The translations under genes were made by a program, and so were the position numbers. Source: Pseudomonadota bacterium (GTDB lineage: Bacteria > Pseudomonadota > Gammaproteobacteria > Xanthomonadales > Rhodanobacteraceae). From it: 8,442 bases of DNA. The notes below the pieces were generated by a model that saw only the letters and a program-made list of their open reading frames with translations, was not told the origin of the DNA and did not search any database. Each line of letters opens with the position of its first letter. The stretch's first letter is position 1. The DNA is taken from positions 6,702 through 15,143 of the forward strand of contig JAJXTX010000035.1 of assembly GCA_021783385.1 (NCBI GenBank), given 5' to 3'. This document shows, one piece after another, positions 1 through 7,054 of this stretch.

Positions 1-1198
<1,198 letters not shown>

Positions 1199-1311
1199 GC
1201 GGCTTGTGCCATGGGCATGGGCCGGCTGGCGATATCGCCGCGATCCGAGCCTGCTTTGCCGTCCACAGTAGTCCCCCGCCCATTCCTCTGCGAGCGTAGC
1301 GAGAACACAGC
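1199..1311 (+). other. atpD-atpC intergenic spacer with a 12-bp palindrome
   Basis: These 113 bases hold no convincing gene. They contain the perfect palindrome GGCGATATCGCC at 1228-1239, which could fold only as a 4-bp stem with a 4-base loop, and a GCGAG-rich stretch just before atpC. No T-run follows any stem, so I do not call a terminator. The spacer probably stays within the atp transcript, since atpC normally depends on the operon promoter. Confidence 0.5.
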
Positions 1312-1734
1312 ATGACCACCATTCGCGTCGACATCGTCAGTGCCGAAGCCGAGATCTTTTCCGGTGATGCGACGCTGGTCGTGGCCACCGGCGAGCTGGG
1401 CGAGCTGGGCATCACGCCGCGCCATGCGCCGCTGATCACCCGGCTCAAGCCGGGGCATGTCGACGTGCTGCTGGCCGATGGCGAGCGGCAGCAGTTCTAC
1501 GTCTCCGGCGGCATCCTGGAAGTGCAGCCGCAGGTGGTCACCGTGCTGGCCGACACCGCGATGCGCGCCGCCGATCTGGACGAAGCCGCGTCGCTGCGCG
1601 CCCGCAAGGAAGCCGAAGAGGCGCTGGCCAACCGCACCGAGGCGATGGAAATCGCCGAAGCCCAGGCCCGGCTGGCCGAGGCGATGGCCCAGCTGCAGGC
1701 GCTGGAGCGGCTGCGCAAGAACCTCAAGCACTGA
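1312..1734 (+). CDS. atpC: F1Fo ATP synthase subunit epsilon
   Basis: Epsilon subunit of the F1 central stalk; it couples rotation to catalysis and inhibits ATP hydrolysis. The 140-residue length matches the E. coli protein (139). The N-terminal beta-sandwich (about residues 1-85) shows the family landmarks [25 protein letters not shown], and [11 protein letters not shown] followed by VTVLADTA. The C-terminal part (about 88-140) is the expected alanine- and glutamate-rich two-helix hairpin, starting at the conserved DLDEA. The ATG at 1312 gives the correct N terminus; the ribosome-binding site is weak (a GAG at 1301-1303). It follows atpD on the same strand after an unusually long spacer and is convergent with the DUF3016 gene, whose stop lies 43 bp away. 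Confidence 0.97.
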   Translation: MTTIRVDIVSAEAEIFSGDATLVVATGELGELGITPRHAPLITRLKPGHVDVLLADGERQQFYVSGGILEVQPQVVTVLADTAMRAADLDEAASLRARKEAEEALANRTEAMEIAEAQARLAEAMAQLQALERLRKNLKH

Positions 1735-1777
1735 CCCGTTCGCCGAACACCTGCTCCGGCCGGTCAAGACCGCGCTG

Positions 1778-2311
1778 TCAGAGATGCTGCAGGCCGCGGC
1801 GCAGCCAGCGATCGATCAGCGCCTTGTCGTAGCGCAGCGGATCGCTGGAACCGATCATCGCCGTGCCGCTGTCGAGATAGGCGAGATTGAACAGCTTGCG
1901 CGAACCTTCGCGCAAGACTTTGCCGTCGCTGCCGATCCAGCGAAAGCTGAGGTCGATGCGCGGCGGATAGCGGTTGCTCATGATGCGCACATGGCTCCAG
2001 GACGGGCCCTGCCACGGCTCGTAGCCGCCGGCCAGCTGGATATCGGTGATGGTGACGTCCAGCCGCTGGCCGGCGGCCAGCAGCGGCGCCGCGCGCTTGA
2101 TCAGGTAGGCCCGCAGCGGCTCAAGATAGTGCACGCCGTTGTAGCGATCCTGGTAGCCGTAGCTCCGGTTTTCGGAGAAGTTCTGCGGCTCGGCGTACGT
2201 CACATGCACGCGCTGGTCGGTTGAATCGGCGGGGGTGGCCGGCACGGCGCCGGCCAGCACCGGCATCAGGCCAAGCAGCACGGCAAACGCGCAGCGAAGC
2301 AGCAGGTTCAT
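1778..2311 (-). CDS. DUF3016 domain secreted protein
   Basis: A 177-residue protein of unknown function. I recognise a DUF3016-type pattern from memory: [13 protein letters not shown] near the mature N terminus, [18 protein letters not shown] in the middle, then [19 protein letters not shown], and [19 protein letters not shown] at the C terminus. The protein begins with a clear signal peptide: a short polar start with Arg, a leucine-rich core, and a probable cleavage after AGA around residues 20-23, so it is expected in the periplasm. No lipobox cysteine is present. The start at 2311 is chosen because a strong GAGGTGG ribosome-binding site precedes it (2315-2321) and it places the signal peptide at the N terminus; the open frame extends upstream to 2404, but that extension is arginine- and proline-rich and lacks these features. 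It is convergent with atpC and divergent from glmU, so probably transcribed alone. Confidence 0.85.
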   Translation of the reverse strand: MNLLLRCAFAVLLGLMPVLAGAVPATPADSTDQRVHVTYAEPQNFSENRSYGYQDRYNGVHYLEPLRAYLIKRAAPLLAAGQRLDVTITDIQLAGGYEPWQGPSWSHVRIMSNRYPPRIDLSFRWIGSDGKVLREGSRKLFNLAYLDSGTAMIGSSDPLRYDKALIDRWLRRGLQHL

Positions 2312-2391
2312 CGTCCACCTCGAATTTGTCCTCGGACTGTTGCCGAGCCTAGCACCACGCGGGATCCGCCAGGCAGGCCCGGCAGGGCGGG

Positions 2392-2400
2392 TGCGATAAT
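2392..2400 (+). promoter_or_regulatory. Candidate extended -10 promoter for glmU
   Basis: The string TGCGATAAT matches an extended -10 element (TG, one base, then GATAAT, five of six consensus bases). No good -35 hexamer is visible 17 bp upstream, as is common for extended -10 promoters. Transcription would start near 2407 and give a leader of about 80 nt before the glmU ATG. A second, weaker extended -10-like string (TGCTATGCT, 2446-2454) lies closer to the gene. These are sequence matches only. Confidence 0.4.
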
Positions 2401-2423
2401 CCATCCCACCGGACTGCCGCGCC

Positions 2424-2445
2424 GCGGGCCGGCGCCGTGGCCCGC
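2424..2445 (+). promoter_or_regulatory. GC-rich inverted repeat in the glmU 5' leader
   Basis: GCGGGCC (2424-2430) and GGCCCGC (2439-2445) form a perfect 7-bp stem around an 8-base loop, GGCGCCGT. If transcription starts at the upstream -10 candidate, this hairpin lies in the untranslated leader, about 40 bases before the start codon. No T-run follows, so it is not a standard intrinsic terminator. A role in mRNA stability or as a protein-binding palindrome is possible; it may also be chance in GC-rich DNA. Confidence 0.35.
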
Positions 2446-2485
2446 TGCTATGCTTTTGCCCTGCTACGGGTCAAGGCCGACACCG

Positions 2486-3862
2486 ATGGAAAACGCTCCC
2501 CTGCACGTCATCATCCTCGCCGCCGGTGCCGGCACGCGGATGAAATCGAACCGCCCCAAGGTGCTGATGCCGCTGGCCGGGCGGCCGCTGCTGGCGCACG
2601 TGCTGGCCGCCGCGCGCGCGCTGCAGCCGGCGGCGATCCACATCGTGCACGGCCACGGCGGTGAACAGGTGCAGGCGGCGTTCCGCGCGCAGGACGACCT
2701 GCGCTGGGTGCTGCAGGCCGAGCGCCTGGGCACGGGCCACGCCGTGCAGCAGGCGCTGCGCGAAGTACCCGATGGCGTGCAGGTGCTGGTGCTGTACGGC
2801 GACGTGCCGCTGACCCGCCCCGCCACGCTGCGCCAGCTGGTGCAGACCGCCGGCGCGCTGCGCCTGCTCAGCACCCGGCTGACCGATCCGCGTGGCTACG
2901 GCCGCGTGCTGTGCGACGACAGCGGCCGGATCCGCGCGGTGGTCGAGGAGAAGGACGCCGACGCCAGCCAGCGTGCGGTCACCCTGGTCAATACCGGCCT
3001 GCTCGCCGCCGACGCGGCCGCGCTGCGCGGCTGGATCGAGCGGCTCGACCGCAACAATGCGCAGGGCGAGTACTACCTCACCGACATCTTCGGCATGGCC
3101 GCGCGGGAAAACCGCCCCGCGCAGAATGTCGAATGCGCCGATCCGGTCGAGGCGGCCGGCGCCAACGATGCCTGGCAGCTGGCCGAGCTGGAAGCGCATC
3201 ACCGCCAGCGCGCCGCCCGCGCCCTGACACTGGACGGCGTGCGCGTGGCCGACCCGGCGCGCCTCGACGTGCGCGGCACGGTGCAGGCCGGCCGCGATGT
3301 CGAGCTCGATATCGACGTGATCCTCGAAGGCCATGTGCAGCTTGGCGACGACGTGCGCATCGGCGCGTTCACGCGGCTGAAGGACGTGCAGCTGGCCGCC
3401 GGCACCGTGGTGCATTCGCACTGCGACCTTGACGGCGTGATCACCCTCGGCCCGTGCACGATCGGCCCGTTCGCGCGCCTGCGCCCCGGCACCGAACTGG
3501 CCGGCGGCGTGCACGTGGGCAATTTCGTCGAAACCAAGAAAACCCGCATCGGCGAAAACAGCAAGGCCAACCACTTGAGCTACCTTGGCGACAGCGAGAT
3601 CGGCCGCGGCGTCAACGTCGGCGCCGGCACCATCACCTGCAACTACGATGGCATCAACAAGTTCGTCACCCGCATCGGCGACGGCGCCTTCATCGGTTCC
3701 AACAGCGCGCTGGTGGCGCCGGTGACGGTGGGCGCGCAGGCCACCATCGGCGCCGGCTCGGTGATCACACGTGACGCGCCCGATGGCGAGCTCACCGTGG
3801 CGCGCGGCAGGCAGCACACGCTGCACGGCTGGCAGCGGCCGACGAAAAAGCCCGGGCAGTAA
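2486..3862 (+). CDS. glmU: Bifunctional GlcNAc-1-phosphate uridyltransferase / glucosamine-1-phosphate acetyltransferase
   Basis: Cytoplasmic enzyme that acetylates glucosamine-1-phosphate with acetyl-CoA and couples the product to UTP, giving UDP-GlcNAc for peptidoglycan and LPS. At 458 residues it matches E. coli (456). The N-terminal uridyltransferase shows [17 protein letters not shown] (residues 11-27), [10 protein letters not shown] (from residue 77) and YGDVPL with the metal-binding Asp106. The C-terminal left-handed beta-helix has hexapeptide repeats and the acetyltransferase residues Arg333, Lys351, His363, Tyr366 and Asn377, at the same numbers as I recall for E. coli. The ATG at 2486 is chosen over an in-frame upstream start at 2450 because it places the nucleotide-binding loop at the usual distance from the N terminus. 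The gene follows the atp operon, a common arrangement in gammaproteobacteria, here interrupted by the inverted DUF3016 gene. Confidence 0.97.
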   Translation: MENAPLHVIILAAGAGTRMKSNRPKVLMPLAGRPLLAHVLAAARALQPAAIHIVHGHGGEQVQAAFRAQDDLRWVLQAERLGTGHAVQQALREVPDGVQVLVLYGDVPLTRPATLRQLVQTAGALRLLSTRLTDPRGYGRVLCDDSGRIRAVVEEKDADASQRAVTLVNTGLLAADAAALRGWIERLDRNNAQGEYYLTDIFGMAARENRPAQNVECADPVEAAGANDAWQLAELEAHHRQRAARALTLDGVRVADPARLDVRGTVQAGRDVELDIDVILEGHVQLGDDVRIGAFTRLKDVQLAAGTVVHSHCDLDGVITLGPCTIGPFARLRPGTELAGGVHVGNFVETKKTRIGENSKANHLSYLGDSEIGRGVNVGAGTITCNYDGINKFVTRIGDGAFIGSNSALVAPVTVGAQATIGAGSVITRDAPDGELTVARGRQHTLHGWQRPTKKPGQ

Positions 3863-3921
3863 TTTGCTTCAGCCCGGTCGTTGCAGAGACGTTTCGAGAC
3901 CCGTCCACTCCGGAGATCAAG

Positions 3922-4491
3922 ATGCGCTATGGACTGCTCGCTGGAATTCTGCTGACGGCTTTGGCGTTGCCGGGTTGTGCCGGCACACCTGCCGTCCTTG
4001 GAAGCGCCCAGCAAAAATCCCTGCAGTCGTTGCAGCTCTTCGGTCCGGACGCAAGTCCGCGGTTCAGCCTGTATCTCACCTGCAATGACCGGCATGGAAG
4101 CTGTGCCGCCGCCGAAAATGCATTCTCGAACTGGTCGCGCAGTCGGAATATCCGTCTGCAACTGATGGAGCCAGGCGCCAGTCTTCCGGCTGCACGGGAA
4201 GCGCGCACGGGAGTGCCCTATCGCATGAGGATCGAGCTGGCGCCGATGATTATTCCCAGCTACGACGAGAGTGGCGGCGTGCACGGCGACATGCGCGGCG
4301 GCTACAGCCCACCCAGAATTGGCTACACCGCAAGGATCGAGGTATTCAATGCTGCCGACGGCAAGCAGCTGCTCGACGTGAAAGCGCAAGACCAGAAGAC
4401 CGGCAAATACCAGGGTGACGCAAACGAATACATCCGCTCTGAAATGAGTGCGCTGATCGGAAGCCTGGACCCAGGCTACATGGAGCACTGA
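3922..4491 (+). CDS. Predicted outer-membrane lipoprotein of unknown family
   Basis: I do not recognise this 189-residue protein. It starts with a lipoprotein signal: Arg at position 2, a hydrophobic core, and LALPGC with the lipidated cysteine at residue 19. Residue 20 is Ala, not Asp, so by the E. coli sorting rule it would go to the outer membrane; Pro at -2 of the lipobox is less usual. The mature part has two further cysteines (54 and 61) that could form a disulfide. It then has a central strand-like stretch (YRMRIELAPMIIPSYDES), a glycine-rich segment, and a C-terminal GYTARIEVFNAADGKQLLDV block that suggests a beta-sheet domain. A good ribosome-binding site (GGAG, 3912-3915) lies 6 bases before the ATG. 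G+C in sampled stretches is about 52-60 percent, against about 75 percent in a sampled stretch of glmU. It lies 59 bp after glmU and is convergent with the chorismatase gene. Confidence 0.8.
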   Translation: MRYGLLAGILLTALALPGCAGTPAVLGSAQQKSLQSLQLFGPDASPRFSLYLTCNDRHGSCAAAENAFSNWSRSRNIRLQLMEPGASLPAAREARTGVPYRMRIELAPMIIPSYDESGGVHGDMRGGYSPPRIGYTARIEVFNAADGKQLLDVKAQDQKTGKYQGDANEYIRSEMSALIGSLDPGYMEH

Positions 4492-4556
4492 CACTCAGCC
4501 GTTCCCTGACGATGCTGGCCAGGACACCTGACAGCCGTTGCGCGCCAACCATCACC

Positions 4557-5549
4557 TCACGCATACCGCCACCCGTCAATCTCCACCAGCAGCTCGCTGC
4601 GACAGATGTCGCCGTGCAGCAGCAGCACCGGCACGCCGGGCAGGCGCTGGCGCAGGAGGGCGCGCACGCGCGCGGCGTCGGTGGGGTGGCGCACGTAGGC
4701 TTTCAGCGGCGAATGGGTATCGAAGCCGGCGGCGATGTCGGCGCTGGCCAGCAGCGCTTCGAGGTTGGTCAGGGTTTCCTCCAGCTGGGCATCGAGATCG
4801 TCACGATGGGCGGAGGCATGGCCGACCACCGCGGCGGTGCCGGAGATCGCCAGCGCATCGTGCGCCGGCAGGCTCATGGCGCGGGCGAAGCTGGGTGGCG
4901 TGCGGCCGTACTGGCGCGGGTAACGCCAGGCGCTGACCTGGCGCGGATTTTCGACCCGGCGGCCGGGCTGGTCGCAGGCCAGCAGATAGACCTGCAGCTG
5001 ATGGCCGTCGGCGTGATGGCCGATCGCGCTGGCGGCAGGGAAGCCATCGGCGAAAAAACTGCCCATGCCGGCGGCGCGGCCATCGCAGAATTGCTTGTAG
5101 CGCTCCTCGTCGCCCTCGCCGTGGTTGATCATGCCGAGGTAGTTCCACACCCGCAGCACGTGATGCGCGCTGTGCGCCGCCGCGAAGCGGTGCAGCTCCT
5201 CGTAGGCCAGCTTCGCGGTGGCGCGCGGACCGCCGTGCGCGCGCTCGTCCAGTTCGATCGCCGCGAACAGCCAGCCGCCGCCGGCGGACCAGCGCAGCGC
5301 GCCGTTGCGACCGCAGTGGACGTCGGCGTCGATCTGCCACAGCTCCAGCGGCGTGGGCGTATCGAGCGATTCCAGCGCCACCCGCAGCCAGCGCGGATCG
5401 TCGTGCTGCGCCGCGCCGGCGCCGAAGCCGAACGCAGCCAGGATGCCGGCTTCCTGCAGCACGGCAGCGGGCTCGGTCAGCCGGTAGGAGACGTGCGGCG
5501 CGCGCCGCGCCAGCGGATCAATCTGCGGGCTTTCACATCCGTGAATCAT
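4557..5549 (-). CDS. xanB2: Chorismatase, 3-/4-hydroxybenzoate synthase (XanB2/Hyg5/FkbO family)
   Basis: Probably converts chorismate to hydroxybenzoate plus pyruvate in the cytoplasm. XanB2 of Xanthomonas is reported to give both 3- and 4-hydroxybenzoate, feeding xanthomonadin and ubiquinone. The 330-residue length fits the family. Recognisable blocks are VWNYLGMINHGEGDEERY with QFCDGR (about residues 134-158), NPRQVSAWRYPRQYG with SFARA (201-224), and a RidA-like C-terminal domain with ISGTAAVVGHASAH (235-248). The tail DICRSELLVEI carries Cys316 and Glu323, which I take as the likely active-site cysteine of 3-hydroxybenzoate-type enzymes and the catalytic acid. The ATG at 5549 is used; an in-frame TTG at 5558 would add three residues, and neither has a clear ribosome-binding site. 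The gene is divergent from the acyl carrier protein gene, which fits supply of the aryl starter to the adjacent pigment genes. Confidence 0.93.
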   Translation of the reverse strand: MIHGCESPQIDPLARRAPHVSYRLTEPAAVLQEAGILAAFGFGAGAAQHDDPRWLRVALESLDTPTPLELWQIDADVHCGRNGALRWSAGGGWLFAAIELDERAHGGPRATAKLAYEELHRFAAAHSAHHVLRVWNYLGMINHGEGDEERYKQFCDGRAAGMGSFFADGFPAASAIGHHADGHQLQVYLLACDQPGRRVENPRQVSAWRYPRQYGRTPPSFARAMSLPAHDALAISGTAAVVGHASAHRDDLDAQLEETLTNLEALLASADIAAGFDTHSPLKAYVRHPTDAARVRALLRQRLPGVPVLLLHGDICRSELLVEIDGWRYA

Positions 5550-5642
5550 TGCGTGCAACCGGGAGCGACCAGGGCGCTATGTTACACTCCGCGGCCACTG
5601 CCACCCGGGGGAGGCAATGCAACGTTGGGTATGGAATCGAGC
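5550..5642. promoter_or_regulatory. Divergent intergenic control region between the chorismatase and polyene genes
   Basis: This 93-bp gap must carry the promoters of both divergent transcripts unless they are read from further away. A locally AT-richer stretch around 5579-5590 (TATGTTACACT) offers weak -10-like hexamers in both directions: TATGTT or TACACT on the plus strand and TAACAT on the minus strand. No convincing -35 hexamer accompanies them. A purine run GGGGGAGG (5607-5614) lies before the carrier-protein gene but is too far (16 bases or more) from its likely ATG codons. Shared control of precursor supply and polyene assembly is an inference from the layout. Confidence 0.4.
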
Positions 5643-5912
5643 ATGGCAGAGCAGACCGCGGCACAGCACGAATTGGCCACGTTGATCGTGGAATGCCTGA
5701 ATCTCGAAGCGGTCACCCCGGCGCAGATCGACCCCGCGGCGCCGCTGTTCGGCGGTGAGCTGGGGCTTGATTCCATCGACGCGCTGGAGATCGCACTGGC
5801 GGTGTCCAAGCGCTACGGTTTCCAGTTGCGCTCGGACAATCCGGACAACCGGCAGATCTTCACCAGCCTGGGCACCCTCTCGGCGCACATCGAGCAGCAC
5901 CGCGCCAGCTGA
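5643..5912 (+). CDS. Acyl carrier protein of the aryl-polyene cluster (XanC-like)
   Basis: A small acidic carrier protein (89 residues) that holds the starter and growing polyene chain as thioesters on phosphopantetheine. The attachment motif GLDSIDALEIALA is clear, with the modified serine at residue 44 (codon at 5772). It is preceded by the helix-1 region HELATLIVECLNLE and the loop AQIDPAAPLFGGELG, and followed by a third helical part, IFTSLGTLSAHIEQH. The start at 5643 is preferred because GGAA lies 6 bases upstream and the N terminus then has the usual length. In-frame alternatives are the ATG at 5631 (four more residues) and a TTG at 5625. An open frame continues far upstream in the same register but lies antisense to the chorismatase gene and is not real. 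The role corresponds to XanC of the Xanthomonas pig cluster, as I recall it. Confidence 0.92.
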   Translation: MAEQTAAQHELATLIVECLNLEAVTPAQIDPAAPLFGGELGLDSIDALEIALAVSKRYGFQLRSDNPDNRQIFTSLGTLSAHIEQHRAS

Positions 5913-6011
5913 GCGCGGCCGCCCGACTTCCGTGAACGCCCCTGCCGTCACGTCATGTTCCGCTGCACGTGGCAGTCTGGTGATCTTCCCGATGCCTGCG
6001 CGGAATCCGGC

Positions 6012-6731
6012 ATGACGGCTGGCCCTGACACGAACACAAGCACTATCCGGCGCTGGCAGCTGGCGCTGCTGCTGGCGTATCCGCTGCTGGCGGTCGCCGG
6101 CGCGTTGACTCATCGGCAGATTTTTCCACTCGCCGCGCTGCTGCTGCTGCTGACGGCGCTGCTGCTGCCGCAGCTGCGCCGTGGCCGCGCCGGGCCATGG
6201 CTGCTCTGGCTGGGCGCCCTGCTGGCGCTGCCGCTGCTGGCGCTGGCCGGCTGGGCCGGGCTGCTGCTGGAGCTGGTGCCGCTGCTGGTGAATGCGCTGC
6301 TGGCCTGGGGCTTCGGCCGCACACTGTGGACGCCTGAGCCACTCGTCGCCCGTTTCATCCTCGCCATCGAGGGTGCCGGGCGGCTGGCGCAGCCCGGCGT
6401 GGCGCGCTACGCCCGCCAGCTGACCGTGTTCTGGACGCTGCTGCTGGCGGCGCAGGCGCTGCTGCTGGCCGTGCTGCTGCTGTGCGCCGCGCACGATGGC
6501 CTGCTGGCCCGCCTCGGCATCACGGCGCCGCTGGCGGTGCCCGATCGCTGGGCGGCGGCGTGGCAGCACGCAGGCGGCTACCTGCTGCTCGGCGCGGTGT
6601 TCCTGCTGGAATACGTCTACCGCCGCTGGCGCCTGCGGCACCTGAGCCATCCCGCCCTGCATACCATGCTGCTGCAGCTGGCGTTGCATTGGCCGCGGCT
6701 GCTGCGCGGCAGCGGAGCGGCGGCGTCATGA
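6012..6731 (+). CDS. COG4648-type polytopic membrane protein of aryl-polyene clusters
   Basis: A leucine-rich inner-membrane protein of 239 residues, biochemical role unknown, of the kind found in aryl-polyene and xanthomonadin clusters (ApeG-like). Probable membrane segments lie at about residues 16-32, 37-54, 62-80, 82-100, 139-160 and 186-203. The family-like block GFGRTLWTPEPLVARF (100-115), then YARQLTVFW (133-141), supports the assignment. The ATG at 6012, with GGAA 6 bases upstream, is preferred over the in-frame ATG at 5955, because the extra 19 residues look like read-through of the spacer. The coding sequence is rich in repeated CTG leucine codons, including five in a row at 6138-6152. 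Its stop codon overlaps the start of the dehydratase gene (ATGA at 6728-6731), so the two are probably translationally coupled. A 99-bp spacer separates it from the carrier-protein gene. Confidence 0.85.
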   Translation: MTAGPDTNTSTIRRWQLALLLAYPLLAVAGALTHRQIFPLAALLLLLTALLLPQLRRGRAGPWLLWLGALLALPLLALAGWAGLLLELVPLLVNALLAWGFGRTLWTPEPLVARFILAIEGAGRLAQPGVARYARQLTVFWTLLLAAQALLLAVLLLCAAHDGLLARLGITAPLAVPDRWAAAWQHAGGYLLLGAVFLLEYVYRRWRLRHLSHPALHTMLLQLALHWPRLLRGSGAAAS

Positions 6732-7054
6732 CCGCGCCCGCGTTCGAGCAGGCGCTGTGCATCGCGGCGGATCATCCGTCGCTGGCAGGCCATTTCCCGG
6801 GTCAGCCGCTGGTGCCCGGGGTGATGCTGCTGGAGCAGGTGGCGCTGGCGCTGCGCGCGTGGCGCGGCCAGCCGCTGACGCGCGTGCTGGAGGCCAAGTT
6901 CATGCAGCCGCTGCTGCCGGCGCAGCGCGCGCTGCTGCGCTTGAGCAGCAGCGGGCCATCGGAGCAGCTGCCCCAGTCACCGACGCGGCTGCGCTTCGAG
7001 ATCCTGCATGACGGCAGCGTGCTGGCGCGCGGTCTGGTCGAGGCGGCGGCATGA
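6728..7054 (+). CDS. 3-hydroxyacyl-ACP dehydratase, hot-dog fold (FabZ/ApeI-like)
   Basis: Predicted to remove water from 3-hydroxyacyl-ACP during chain extension, generating the double bonds of the polyene. The protein is short (108 residues), a single hot-dog domain. The signature HPSLAGHFPGQPLVPGVML (residues 16-34) with following LEQVA carries His22 and Glu36, matching the His/Glu active-site pair of FabZ. KFMQPLLPAQ (about residues 57-66) corresponds to the beta-strand entry KFxxPVxPGD seen in FabZ proteins. The start ATG overlaps the stop of the membrane-protein gene by 4 bp and its own stop overlaps the acyltransferase start by 4 bp, so expression is probably coupled on both sides. A housekeeping fabZ is less likely, because the neighbours are polyene genes, not lpx genes. 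Confidence 0.9.
   Translation: MTAPAFEQALCIAADHPSLAGHFPGQPLVPGVMLLEQVALALRAWRGQPLTRVLEAKFMQPLLPAQRALLRLSSSGPSEQLPQSPTRLRFEILHDGSVLARGLVEAAA

Noticed and set aside
1755..1768. Possible bidirectional terminator between the convergent atpC and DUF3016 genes
   Set aside because: Only a 4-bp stem (CGGT-CAAG-ACCG) and no T-run on either strand.
2471..3826. Minus-strand open frame of about 450 codons opposite glmU
   Set aside because: It is a codon-bias shadow of glmU in high-GC DNA: rich in Ala, Arg, His and Gln, with no domain, and overlapping a gene identified residue by residue.
3852..3877. Possible terminator at the end of glmU (CCGGGC and GCCCGG)
   Set aside because: The 6-bp stem has a 14-base loop, begins inside the coding sequence and is not followed by a T-run; too weak to call.
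4512..5642. Long plus-strand open frame continuous with the carrier-protein gene
   Set aside because: It is antisense to the chorismatase, which has clear family motifs. Its translation is low-complexity and has no recognisable domain until the ACP begins, so it is not an N-terminal fusion.
5942..5975. Imperfect inverted repeat (CTGCC...GGCAG) in the spacer before the membrane-protein gene
   Set aside because: The pairing needs bulges, has no T-run and is within what chance allows in GC-rich DNA.
6138..6152. Run of five CTG codons as a possible slippage (phase-variation) tract
   Set aside because: Trinucleotide changes would only add or remove leucines in a membrane helix and not shift the frame; the run is short.
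5577..6689. Minus-strand open frame of 370 codons rich in glutamine
   Set aside because: The Gln runs are the reverse complement of CTG leucine codons in the COG4648 membrane-protein gene.
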